Assembly: GCA_036558305.1 (NCBI GenBank)
Contig: DATBFX010000091.1
Location: forward strand, 1 to 59,573
Length of the DNA: 59,573 bases
Direction: 5' to 3'
DNA from: DATBFX01 sp036558305
GTDB lineage: Bacteria; Chloroflexota; Chloroflexia; Thermomicrobiales; UBA6265
Within the stretch, counting starts at the first letter, position 1. Every line of letters begins with the position of its first letter. Of the stretch, positions 50,299-58,900 are shown piece by piece. Below the pieces are notes generated by a model that worked only from the letters and a program-made list of their open reading frames with translations, had not been told where the DNA came from and did no database searches. The position numbers and the translations under genes are program-made.

Positions 50299-50326
50299 TG
50301 TCTGCTCCGATCGGTTGAAAAGGCCG

Positions 50327-50752
50327 TCAACTCAGGACCGCATTGGCGGACGCTCGAAATGCCTCCTCGGGTGGTCCGAAGAAGTCGCCGCCGGGAAAGA
50401 CGGAGAGTTCATACTTCTCTGAACTGTACGCGAAGAAAGCGAAGCCCCTGCCTTCTTCGTCACCGAAGAAGCGCAGCCGGCAGAGGTGTGTCGGCGTGTT
50501 GCGCAAATCCTGGTAGTACTCCTCGCGCGAAACGCCCCAGTCATCGGGCGGCCAGTTGGGGCGGACCTCCGGTTCGGTGTAGGCGTCGACGTAGCAGAAC
50601 TGACCCCGGAAGCGGATGTCGAGCTTCGTGGGTTTCCCGGCGAAGTGCTCTGCGGCGAATCTGCGCAGCCGCTGTTCCGTCCTCACCTTGACGGCGTCGG
50701 GGATCTTCTTGCCGCCGTAGTCCGGATCGAAGACCCAGGTCTTTCTTGCCAT
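50327..50752 (-). CDS. Hypothetical protein, 141 residues
   Basis: I do not recognise this family. The protein is small, soluble and mixed: WVFDPDYGGKKIPDAVKVRTEQR at the start, then DIRFRGQFCYVDAYTEPEVRP and GVSREEYYQDLRNTPTHLCRLRFFGDE, ending in an aromatic-rich segment. The alternating charged and aromatic pattern suggests a compact alpha/beta fold. No signal peptide or membrane segment is visible. It lies between the aldehyde dehydrogenase and a SEC-C protein on the same strand (gap of 9 bases to the latter), so the two may be co-transcribed. Confidence 0.72.
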   Translation of the reverse strand: MARKTWVFDPDYGGKKIPDAVKVRTEQRLRRFAAEHFAGKPTKLDIRFRGQFCYVDAYTEPEVRPNWPPDDWGVSREEYYQDLRNTPTHLCRLRFFGDEEGRGFAFFAYSSEKYELSVFPGGDFFGPPEEAFRASANAVLS

Positions 50753-50761
50753 TGCCGCACC

Positions 50762-52024
50762 CTATCGGGCGCCTCGCCCGTGACAATGCTTGAACTTCCT
50801 GCCGCTGCCACAGGGGCAGGGATCGTTGCGCCCGACCCGTTTGGACGTGGCTCGTCTTCTTTGAAAATCGGAGAGGCCGTCGGGAATCGGGGAGACGGAG
50901 GGCAGCGCCTCATCCGGGTTGTACCACGGCTTGTAGTCGCGAAGGAGCTGCTCGCCGTCACGCTCCCAGTCGAAGTCGGGTTCGTCGAGAAGCGTACGGA
51001 AGATCGCCGTGGCGTTGCCGGGATTGCGGTCGCCGAGGCGGCGCAGTGGCAGCGGGATGATGCCGTCGTTTTCGAGGTAGTCGAGGACAGCATCGATACG
51101 ATCTTCATCCAATTGGAGCGCGGGATCGCCGAAGACCTGTTCGACCGTTCCGAAGCCGGGAAACTCGTTGAGACCGTCGAAGTCGTCGTAGATGACGCCG
51201 ATCGTTTCGACGTCCTCGAACCCCGCCGGCACGTCGAAGCGTGGGAGCGGAGGTTTCACGCCGTCCAGCTCCATCGTCTTCTCGGCGGTCGTCTTGCCCG
51301 TTTCGTCGCGCTGCTCGTAGGTGCGCCAGCGCATGTAGTCGCCCATCCGCCGGGTGAACTCCGTCCGGCGAAGCGTCACCATGTCGCTGCCGAAGAACTC
51401 GATGAAGCCGAACCGCTCCTTGCGCTGCAGGTCCCAACCGAGTTCGAGCAGATTCGGATTCTGGAAAACGACGTTGGGATCGGACTGCGTCATGCGGACA
51501 GCGGCTTGGTAGGCGACATCGATCTCGTCGGCCGGGTAAGGGATGACGCCGCCGGTGACGATCCAGTCGCCCCGGATCCGCGCCAAGCGTCCCAGGAAGT
51601 GCCAGCCGATTTCGACCTGATCGACGAACTCGGGACCCACATTCGAAAAGACGCGGTAGGTGAGGTCGTCGACCAAGTTGTAGGTGTCGACCGAGTCCTC
51701 GTTCTTCTCGTCGATCCGGAAAATTCCTCGGTGAATGTGCTGCCACCCGGCCAGGATGTCGCGGTCGAGTTCCGGGAGCGACGGGTGCCGGTCGATGAAC
51801 TGCTCGAGGATCGTTTTGCCGCTCGAGAGGCGTTGTCCGAGGACGATGGTGTCGAGCGCGAAGGCGGCCGTGCTTTCGTCGCGAGCCTTGCCGCCGAGGA
51901 CGTCCGCCATGAGCGCGTCGAGCTCGCGCCGAAATCGCCGCGAATAGGCGAAGTCGATCAACTCGCCTTTCAACGTGGAGGTGCGTTCCAGGAGTTCCCG
52001 GTCGGGTGACATGATCTCACTCAT
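50762..52024 (-). CDS. Hypothetical protein with C-terminal SEC-C motif
   Basis: 420 residues. The C-terminal RVGRNDPCPCGSGRKFKHCHG is the SEC-C zinc motif (CxCxSGx8CH) found at the ends of SecA and many unrelated proteins, where it binds zinc and sometimes SecB or ribosomal partners. The first ~390 residues have no recognised domain and no signal; they include acidic and aromatic stretches. It could be a zinc-tethered adaptor, but the role of the main domain is unknown. Confidence 0.82.
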   Translation of the reverse strand: MSEIMSPDRELLERTSTLKGELIDFAYSRRFRRELDALMADVLGGKARDESTAAFALDTIVLGQRLSSGKTILEQFIDRHPSLPELDRDILAGWQHIHRGIFRIDEKNEDSVDTYNLVDDLTYRVFSNVGPEFVDQVEIGWHFLGRLARIRGDWIVTGGVIPYPADEIDVAYQAAVRMTQSDPNVVFQNPNLLELGWDLQRKERFGFIEFFGSDMVTLRRTEFTRRMGDYMRWRTYEQRDETGKTTAEKTMELDGVKPPLPRFDVPAGFEDVETIGVIYDDFDGLNEFPGFGTVEQVFGDPALQLDEDRIDAVLDYLENDGIIPLPLRRLGDRNPGNATAIFRTLLDEPDFDWERDGEQLLRDYKPWYNPDEALPSVSPIPDGLSDFQRRRATSKRVGRNDPCPCGSGRKFKHCHGRGAR

Positions 52025-52063
52025 CGCCGGTTTGCAATCGCGCTTCCTCGGACAGGATGCGGC

Positions 52064-53353
52064 TCAATGCAAGAAATACCGTCGCGGATCTTCGATGTAG
52101 AGGCCCATCTGGAGGGAGCGGAGGAGGGTGTCCCAGATGGGTTCGTGGGTCGATTTGTCGGCGGTGGGGTAGTCGAAGAGGAGGAGCGCGATGGAGTTGC
52201 CGGAGCGAGCGACGGCGGCGCGGGTCGTGACTTCGCGGCCGAGGTTGGGGTTGAAGTAGCGGAACTGGCGCCAGGCGAGCTCGAGGTCTTCGCGGGGTAC
52301 GACGGTGATCTCGCCGCGGCCCATGGAGTAGCCGGTGTCTTCGTTGTTCTCGTAGCGGAAGATGTCGATCAGGTCCATCAGGGCTTCGCCGATCGGCGGG
52401 ACTTTCTTCTGGTGCTTCGTCGGGTGGTAGATGTTGAGGCGGAGGCGGCAGGTGTCGGCCGGCGGCTCGCGGTCCCAGAAGGTGATGGGCTCCCGCGGAC
52501 CGATGATCCAGTCGGCGGGGTAGTCGAAGCGGACCTCGCCGCGGTTGGCGACGAAGATCTTGCACCCGGGCTCGCTCTTCCAGCCGTGGTTCTCCGGCAA
52601 GGGGATCGACGTGCCCTGGCGTTCCCAGTCGGAGGTGCGCGTCGGGCGCTTGCCGTCGAGCTTGGGCAGGGTGGATTGGGGTTTTGCGGGGACGGAGGCG
52701 GCTTTGCGCTTGGCGTCGGCGTTGAGGATCGAGGTCGTCGTCGAGTACGGGGTGAGGAGCGAGTTCTCGTTCACGAGCGGGGAGACCGGCACTTCCTTGA
52801 CTGGCGCCTGCTGACCGACGTGGAGGGAGCGCAAAACCTCATGCCAGACGGGGTCGAAGCGTTTGGCGTCCTCGGGCCAGAGGTCGAAGGTGATCAGCGG
52901 CTGGATGTCGTTGGCGCGGGCGAGCGCGATGCGCGAGATGCACTCGCGGTTCTCCTTGACGTCGAGGACGCGCTGCTCCTGCCAGGCGATCTCCAGGTTG
53001 CCGCGCTTGATCTCGACCGTTTCGCCCCGGCTGAGGGTGCGGCGCTCGTCGGTGTCGTCGTCGGGCAGACCCTCGATCAGGTTTTTCAGGGGTAAGCCGG
53101 TCCAGTCGATACCGGGTGGGAGGTAGTGGACGGAGACCTGGAGGAGGCAGTTGTCGTCGGGCGGTTCCTTGTCGTTCATGCGGAAGGAGTCGTCGCCGAA
53201 CGTCATGGTCCACTCTTCGGGGATGTCGAAGCGGACGATGCCGCGGTTGACGATGAACGTCTTGTTGCCCGGCTTCGGTTTCCAATCGTGGAGCTTGCCG
53301 ACTCGTTCGTCGGGACGCGCCCAGCGCATCACGGGCTGCCGCTGCTTGGCCAT
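52064..53353 (-). CDS. Two-copy repeat-domain protein of unknown function (PsbP/Mog1-like pattern)
   Basis: 429 residues, built from two copies of one domain (about 27-190 and 265-425) joined by a Ser/Pro/Lys-rich linker. Matching points are KTFIVNRGIVRFDIPEEWT with KIFVANRGEVRFDYPADWI, NLEIAWQEQRVLDV with DLELAWRQFRYFNP, and the endings PVWHEVLRSLHVG and PIWDTLLRSLQMG. The pattern of a strand with xFxxPxxW followed by a late helix is like the PsbP/Mog1/DUF1795 fold, but this is only a resemblance. No signal peptide is seen. The start is the ATG at 53353, with GGAGG upstream. Confidence 0.78.
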   Translation of the reverse strand: MAKQRQPVMRWARPDERVGKLHDWKPKPGNKTFIVNRGIVRFDIPEEWTMTFGDDSFRMNDKEPPDDNCLLQVSVHYLPPGIDWTGLPLKNLIEGLPDDDTDERRTLSRGETVEIKRGNLEIAWQEQRVLDVKENRECISRIALARANDIQPLITFDLWPEDAKRFDPVWHEVLRSLHVGQQAPVKEVPVSPLVNENSLLTPYSTTTSILNADAKRKAASVPAKPQSTLPKLDGKRPTRTSDWERQGTSIPLPENHGWKSEPGCKIFVANRGEVRFDYPADWIIGPREPITFWDREPPADTCRLRLNIYHPTKHQKKVPPIGEALMDLIDIFRYENNEDTGYSMGRGEITVVPREDLELAWRQFRYFNPNLGREVTTRAAVARSGNSIALLLFDYPTADKSTHEPIWDTLLRSLQMGLYIEDPRRYFLH

Positions 53354-53463
53354 TGCCGATCCTCCGCGTGGTACGGAAAGCGGAACCGGGAACACCAAAA
53401 GCTGGCGAACGGATCCCCGCTCCCAGCTTGCCATCGATCGAACGCCCACAGGCCGGACGCAGG
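53354..53463. other. Short non-coding spacer before the tRNA-derived repeat
   Basis: This stretch leads from the two-domain gene's start to the tRNA-like fragment. I see no gene and no clear promoter consensus in it. Together with 53513-53741 it makes up the longest gene-free part around the islet. Confidence 0.5.
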
Positions 53464-53512
53464 GGCTCCCCTGACGAGGATTCGAACCGAGAACCTACCG
53501 GTAAACAGCCGG
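53464..53512 (-). repeat. tRNA-Asn 3'-part duplicate (attachment-like repeat)
   Basis: Over 49 bases this matches the 3' part of the tRNA-Asn gene at 54486-54560, from the GGCTCCCC end through the T-arm to the anticodon arm, with one inserted base and three mismatches. Matching blocks are GACGAGGATTCGAACC (53473-53488) and the 22 bases 53491-53512. The D-arm and 5' acceptor half are missing, so it is not a tRNA. More ACCTACCGGC pieces follow at 53546-53580. Confidence 0.75.
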
Positions 53513-53741
53513 CGGAGCGGATCTTCCGGGAGTTTTCGACCCCAAAACCTACCGGCTTGTTCGACCGTGACCTACCGGCTATTGAGGTCAGTATAGCGCG
53601 TCGCGGGGGGCCAGCAGCGCCCGGCCGGCATCCGATTCACGTCTCGGATCCTGGTGGCAATCCCCCACGGGCCGCCGATCTGGTTGGGTCGAGCACCTCA
53701 CCGTTCACGGTGGGCCGCGATGCTGGCGCCCCGACGCGCGC

Positions 53742-54257
53742 TCAGCAGTCGAACACCGACCAGCAGATGTCGTTGCGTAGCTGCTGGTCGTCGAGGACGA
53801 GCTCGCGAATCGCCTCAGGGAGCTGGCCGCGCTGCCACCGGCACTCGCGTCGCGCTGCGCGCTCGCCCGCTCCTTCCGGCGCGGCAGCACGCGCGGCCTT
53901 GATCGCATAGGCGGCCGCACCGAGCTCGTGCGCGGCGACGTGCGCGACCGCCGCCGCCTGACCGGCAGCATACGCGGCATGCCGTGCTGCCCCACTCAGA
54001 TCCCTGGCCGCGGCGTTTGCGTGGCCTGCCGCCGCGCGAGCCCGAGGCATCGTGATCTCGCCGCGCGCCCATGCCCGCGCCTGCTCGATTGCCTGACGCG
54101 GTCGCGGGTCCTCGGGCCGAGCGGACTCGAAGAGGTCAAGGACGTGCTCCGCGCACGACGCCGCCCACAGGGCAAGGAGCCGGTGATCCGAATCGGTGAG
54201 GGTCCCACCGCGGCGAATGGTGATGAAGCGAGCATCACGATTTTTGGGAAGTATCAT
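53742..54257 (-). CDS. Putative immunity-like protein (Imm-5-like family)
   Basis: 171 residues. RFITIRRGGTLTDSDHRLLALWAASCAEHVLDLF, ARAWARGEITMPRARAAAGHANAAARD, and YAIKAARAA with the final WQRGQLPEAIRELVL match the pattern of proteins annotated as putative immunity protein/Imm-5-like. The middle is very Ala-rich and predicted helical. AAGG lies 7 bases before the ATG at 54257. It sits alone inside the tRNA islet with no partner toxin visible, so its name reflects the family, not a demonstrated role. Confidence 0.72.
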   Translation of the reverse strand: MILPKNRDARFITIRRGGTLTDSDHRLLALWAASCAEHVLDLFESARPEDPRPRQAIEQARAWARGEITMPRARAAAGHANAAARDLSGAARHAAYAAGQAAAVAHVAAHELGAAAYAIKAARAAAPEGAGERAARRECRWQRGQLPEAIRELVLDDQQLRNDICWSVFDC

Positions 54258-54369
54258 GCGATACCTTGGCCTCGTTGTGGAGCAGGCAGTGCTCCTGGAT
54301 CGCAGCCAGCTTCATCGCCTCACGCCGCCGGGCTGTGGAACCACCGGTCCGGCGAATCGAGTCTTTCAT
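54235..54369 (-). CDS. Possible small basic protein (44 residues)
   Basis: An ORF of 44 codons starts MKDSIRRTGGSTARRREAMK and overlaps the start of the immunity-like gene by 23 bases, which would allow coupled translation. The sequence is strongly basic. There is only a weak site (GGAGAG) upstream, and it could be chance in GC-rich DNA. Confidence 0.25.
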   Translation of the reverse strand: MKDSIRRTGGSTARRREAMKLAAIQEHCLLHNEAKVSHDTSQKS

Positions 54370-54420
54370 CGCGCACCGCTCTCCCCGAATGTCTGGCAAA
54401 TACCCGCTGAGATACCGGCG

Positions 54421-54465
54421 AAAAAACGAAAAACCCACCGGCGCGAATCACGCGAGCCGGTGGGT
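54421..54465 (-). terminator. Rho-independent terminator of tRNA-Asn
   Basis: On the minus strand ACCCACCGGC (54465-54456) pairs with GCCGGTGGGT (54442-54433), followed by TTTTCGTTTTTT ending near 54421. It lies 21 bases beyond the tRNA 3' end, inside the islet. Confidence 0.8.
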
Positions 54466-54485
54466 CAAGACCGCGGGTTTGTGGA

Positions 54486-54560
54486 TGGCTCCCCGACGAG
54501 GATTCGAACCTCGAACCTACCGGTTAACAGCCGGCCGCTCTACCGTTGAGCTATCGGGGA
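54486..54560 (-). tRNA. tRNA-Asn (anticodon GTT) with encoded CCA
   Basis: The minus strand reads TCCCCGA (acceptor, 54560-54554), the D-arm GCTCAACGGTAGAGC, the anticodon arm GGCTGTTAACC with GTT at the loop centre, a short variable loop, the T-arm GAGGTTCGAATCCTC and acceptor TCGGGGA, discriminator G at 54489 and CCA at 54488-54486. All stems pair. It is the only complete tRNA in the window. Confidence 0.95.
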
Positions 54561-54584
54561 TCGGCGCAATCGCGTTCCCAAGAA

Positions 54585-54615
54585 ACTGTACCACAAGCCG
54601 TTGGAGGCTTCGCAA
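54585..54615 (-). promoter_or_regulatory. Possible promoter of tRNA-Asn
   Basis: TTGCGA (54615-54610) and TACAGT (54590-54585) on the minus strand are 19 bases apart, 25 bases before the tRNA. Spacing is wide; moderate support only. Confidence 0.4.
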
Positions 54616-54620
54616 CCGCA

Positions 54621-55418
54621 TCAGTCGCGCCTGCGCCGTACCAGCCACCGGATGGAAGATCTCCAGCCATCGGTTTCGACATCCTCCGGTGCGGAAGCCG
54701 TTGCCGCCGGCAGGGGTTCATCACGAAGAAGCGCCCGTGGGTTGTCCGATACCAGTTGTCTGAGCCGGGCGGAGCCGACGAGCGCGCGTGCGCGGGCGAG
54801 CCCTTTGTCGACCGTCTCGAGGCGCTGACCGGCGGAGTGCGCGTCGGTCGCTAGCACGGTCGCCGCGTCGCGACGCAGCAGTTCCTCGGCGATCTCTTGC
54901 ACTCGCTTGCCGAGGAGACCGGCGAGACTGCCGAAGGTCACCTGGAGGGCCACCCCGCGTTCCGCCAACCGGACGAGTCGATCGACGTCGTGTTGCGCCT
55001 CGCGGTAGCGTTCGGGATGGGCGAGGAGGGGTCGGTAACCGGATGCCTGAAGGTCGAAGAGGACCTGTTCGGTGAAGTTGGGCCAACCGATGAACGGCAG
55101 TTCGACCAACACCGTGCGGCCGCCGGCAATCGTCGAGGGTTCACCGCTGTCCAACCGGTACGGCAAGTCGGGCGTCAGCTGGATCTCGTAGCCCTGAGCA
55201 ACCTGAATGCCGGCGGCGGCAGCGATCGGCGCAACCTCGGTCCAAGCGGCCGCCACGCGCGCGCGGTAGTCCTGAGACAGCGGTCCGTCGAGGTGCGGAG
55301 TGGTGACCAGGACCTCGAAACCGGCTTCCCGAGCCCGCTGGATCATCGATCGCGAGACGTCGAGCGATTGGGCGCCATCGTCGATGCCAGGCAACAGGTG
55401 GAGATGAAGATCGATCAT
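54621..55418 (-). CDS. PHP-domain tyrosine-protein phosphatase, CpsB/YwqE type
   Basis: 265 residues from the ATG at 55418. MIDLHLHLLPGIDDGAQSL is the PHP motif I (HxH with GxDDG), VLVTTPHLDGPL motif II, EVQLAHPERY-type YRPLLAHPERYREA motif III and LATDAHSAGQR motif IV; together they bind three metals. Relatives dephosphorylate the tyrosine kinase that controls capsule synthesis. No capsule genes are nearby, so the partner is unknown. No clear ribosome site precedes the ATG; the C-terminal 20 residues are Arg-rich. Confidence 0.88.
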   Translation of the reverse strand: MIDLHLHLLPGIDDGAQSLDVSRSMIQRAREAGFEVLVTTPHLDGPLSQDYRARVAAAWTEVAPIAAAAGIQVAQGYEIQLTPDLPYRLDSGEPSTIAGGRTVLVELPFIGWPNFTEQVLFDLQASGYRPLLAHPERYREAQHDVDRLVRLAERGVALQVTFGSLAGLLGKRVQEIAEELLRRDAATVLATDAHSAGQRLETVDKGLARARALVGSARLRQLVSDNPRALLRDEPLPAATASAPEDVETDGWRSSIRWLVRRRRD

Positions 55419-55553
55419 CCAATGCTCATCCGATCGGAATACGGTCGACCCGGAAGCGAGTTCCGACCGGACGAATTGTACGAAGCCTGGAACGGCACCC
55501 GAGGCAGACGCGCATCGGGTCTCATTCTGCGCAAAATTGTCGTCCGCTTGGCC

Positions 55554-55582
55554 TTGACATCGCGTCGTGGCGGGTGTATGAT
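55554..55582 (+). promoter_or_regulatory. Consensus promoter of rpoB
   Basis: TTGACA (55554-55559) is the perfect -35 consensus and TATGAT (55577-55582) is one base from the -10 consensus, with the ideal 17-base spacing. The predicted leader is about 340 bases long. Confidence 0.85.
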
Positions 55583-55589
55583 TCTCCGC

Positions 55590-55931
55590 TGCGGTTCGGG
55601 GGCGCGATCGCGTCCGGCGGCCGCCACCTAACACTGGACGAGGCGTGCGAGAGTGCACCCAGCAGCGAACCGACGAACGGGAGGGGAGAGTTCTGCCCTC
55701 CCGCTTTGGCGTTGAAGTTACCCCTACGACAGTTTAGGCCACGCACGGAACTCGTGTCCCGGACCACGACGTACCGGGTTGTCCGTGTTGTTGGTCGCGG
55801 ATGTGCAGACCTGTACGTTCATCACGCCCAGGCGTAAGCCGAGGTGGGGATCGCAGCAATCACAACCGGTTGGCGCACAACGCGGCCGCAGTGGCGGCAG
55901 ACGCGGCGCGCGGTAGATGGAGGAACGCTGA
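55590..55931 (+). promoter_or_regulatory. Long rpoB leader with hairpin
   Basis: No gene is seen in this leader. CGGGAGGG (55678-55685) and CCCTCCCG (55696-55703) form an 8-bp stem followed by CTTTGG, terminator-like but without a long T-run. Such a long leader could hold autoregulation by RNA polymerase subunits or by a ribosomal protein, although rplJ-rplL are not upstream. Confidence 0.5.
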
Positions 55932-58900
55932 ATGGCGGGGACGAACGGGGCCGTCGCTGAATTGCCACCGGTGGTGGCGCCGAGTCGGCAGGTCATCTCC
56001 AACATGGGGGTGGAGCGGCAAACATATTCCCGCATCCCGACGGTCCTGGAGATGCCGAATCTGGTCCAGGTCCAAATCGAGTCGTTCAATTGGTTCGTCC
56101 GGGAGGGACTGAAGGAGCTCCTCGACGAGATCTCGCCGATCAGCGACCACCACAAGAAGATGGAGCTCTCCATCTTCGAACCGCGCTTCGATCCCCCTTG
56201 GAGCCGCATGCCCAAGGGTGAGGACCAGGAGCGCGCCAAGGTCGACCGCCGCGTCGCCGAATTGTGGTGCCGCGAGCGCGACATGACCTACGCCTCGCCC
56301 CTACGGGTGTCGGCGCGACTCGTCATGCGGGAGACGGGTGAGATCAAGGAAACCGGACCCGACGGGATCTTCCTCGGCGATTTCCCGATGATGACGACCG
56401 ACGGCACGTTCATCATCAACGGCGCCGAGCGCGTCGTCGTTTCCCAACTCGTCCGCTCCCCCGGGGTCTATTTCGAGCGGGAACCGGACCCGGCGACGGG
56501 CAAGCTGCTGACGACGGCGAAGCTGATTCCGAACCGCGGCGCCTGGCTGGAATTCGAAACGTCGAACCGCGATGTCCTCTCGGTTAAGGTCGACCGCAAG
56601 CGGAAGATGCCGGTCAGTATCCTCTTGCGCGCCGTCGGTCTGCAAAGCGACGAGGAACTGCGGGCGGCGTTTGCCGACGTCGACACGAACGAAGAGCGTC
56701 GCTACATCGCGACGACGATGGACAAGGAACCGACGAAAACGCGCGAAGAGGCGCTGATCGAACTCTACCGGCGCCTCCGTCCCGGCGACCCGCCGACGCG
56801 GGACAACGCGACGTCGCTGCTCGACAACCTCTTCTTCAACGATCGCCGCTACGACCTCGCCCGCGTCGGGCGCTACAAGTTGAACCAGCGGCTGCACGGC
56901 GAGCGGGTCGCGACCGAGAACGAGATCAGCAGCCGCATCCTGACGCAAGAGGACCTGATCGAGATCATCCGCGAGATGATCCGGCTCAACAACGGGATCG
57001 GCGAGGCCGACGACATCGACCACCTCGGCAATCGCCGCATCCGCGCGGTCGGCGAGTTGATCCAGATGCACGTCCGCACCGGCTTCCAGCGCCTGGAACG
57101 CGGGATCCGCGAGCGGATGACGATCCAGGACCCGGAAACGGTGACGCCGCAGGGCTTGATCAGTACGACCCGGCCGGTGATGGCGGCGGTTCGCGAGTTC
57201 TTCGGCGGCAGCCAGCTTTCGCAGTTCATGGACCAGACCAACCCGCTGGCGGAGTTGACGCACAAGCGGCGCCTCTCCGCGCTCGGTCCGGGTGGTCTCT
57301 CGCGCGATCGTGCGGGATTCGACGTCCGCGACGTTCACCCGTCGCACTACGGCCGGATTTGCCCGATCGAGACGCCGGAAGGGCCGAACATCGGTCTGAT
57401 CGGATCGCTGGCGACCTACGGCAAGATCAACCAGTACGGGTTCATCGAAACGCCGTACCGGCGCGTCGTCTCGCGCCTCAACCTGGACGACCCGGCGATC
57501 GAGCCGGTCGGTCAGGTGCTGCGGGACGAAGCGGTCAATCCCGAGACGGGCGACGTCGTGGTCAAGAAGAACGCGACGATCACCGCAAACAACCTCGACA
57601 AGATCAAGGCGGCGGGCGTCAAGCAGATCCGGATCAAGCCGGTTGCCTCGCCGATCATCGACTACCTGTCGGCCGATCGAGAGGAGCAGGTGACGATCGC
57701 CCAGGCGAACACGCCGCTGGACGAGCACGACCGGCTGATCCCCGAGCAGGTGACGGTGCGGGTTGGCGGCGGTCACCGTTTCCCGGTGATCCCGGCCGAG
57801 GACGTCCAGTACATGGACGTTTCGCCGAAGCAGGTCGTCTCGGTGGGGACGGCGCTGATCCCGTTCCTGGAGCACGACGACGCCAACCGCGCCTTGATGG
57901 GCGCGAACATGCAGAAGCAGGCGGTGCCGCTGGTGCAGCCGCGCGCCCCGATCATCGGCACGGGTGTCGAGTACCAGGCGGCGAAGGACTCGGGGCAGGT
58001 GCTCGTCTCGCGGCACGACGGGGTCGTGACGGCGGTGACGGCGCGGGTCGTCAAGATCCGCGACGACGAGGGGAACGAGCACACCTACAACCTGCAGAAG
58101 TTCGTCCGCTCGAACCAGGACACCTGCATCAACCAGCGACCGAGCGTCCAGAAAGGGGACAGGATCGAGGTCGGACAAATCCTGGCGGACTCGTCGTCCA
58201 CCGAAAAGGGCGAGCTGGCGCTCGGACAGAACGTGCTCGTCGCCTTCATGCCCTGGGAGGGCGGTAACTTCGAGGACGCGATCCTGATCAGCGAACGGCT
58301 CGTCCGAGACGACGTCTACACCTCGATCCACATCGAGAAGTACGAGACGGAAGCGCGCGACACCAAGCTCGGTCCGGAAGAGATCACGCGCGATATCCCG
58401 AACGTCGGCGAGGAGAGCCTGGCGAATCTCGACGAGAACGGGATCATCCGGATCGGCGCCGAGGTCCGGCCGAACGACATCCTGGTCGGCAAGGTGACGC
58501 CGCGCGGCGAGACGGAGCTGAGCGCGGAAGAGCGGTTGCTGCGGGCGATCTTCGGCGAGAAGGCGCGCGAGGTAAAGGACACCTCGCTGCGGGTGCCGCA
58601 CGGCGTCCACGGCAAGATCATCGACGTCAAGCAATTCCGCCGCGACGACAGCACCGATCACGAGCTGCCGGCCGGTGTCAACCAGATGGTCCGGGTCAGC
58701 ATCGCCCAGAAGCGGAAGATCTCCGAGGGCGACAAGATGGCCGGGCGCCACGGCAACAAGGGGGTGATCAGCCGCATCCTGCCGATCGAGGATATGCCGT
58801 TCCTCCCGGATGGACAGTCGGTCGACATCATCCTCAACCCGATCGGCGTGCCGTCGCGGATGAACCTCGGCCAGGTGCTGGAAACGCACCTCGGGTGGGC

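Larger units (their letters stand above)
53464..54488 (-). mobile_element. Islet of about 1 kb next to tRNA-Asn
   Basis: The complete tRNA-Asn gene ends (3' CCA) at 54486 facing left; the copied 3' part of it lies at 53464-53512, also on the minus strand. Between them are one immunity-like gene, a possible 44-codon ORF and the tRNA terminator. This is the geometry left when an element integrates at the 3' end of a tRNA gene. No integrase is present, so it would be a remnant or a passively moved islet. Confidence 0.6.

Noticed and set aside
53464..53512. A second tRNA-Asn gene
   Set aside because: Only the T-arm and anticodon-arm side match; acceptor 5' half and D-arm are missing, so it cannot form a tRNA.
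57200..57370. Rifampicin-resistance changes in rpoB
   Set aside because: The residues equivalent to Asp516, His526 and Ser531 are all the sensitive type.
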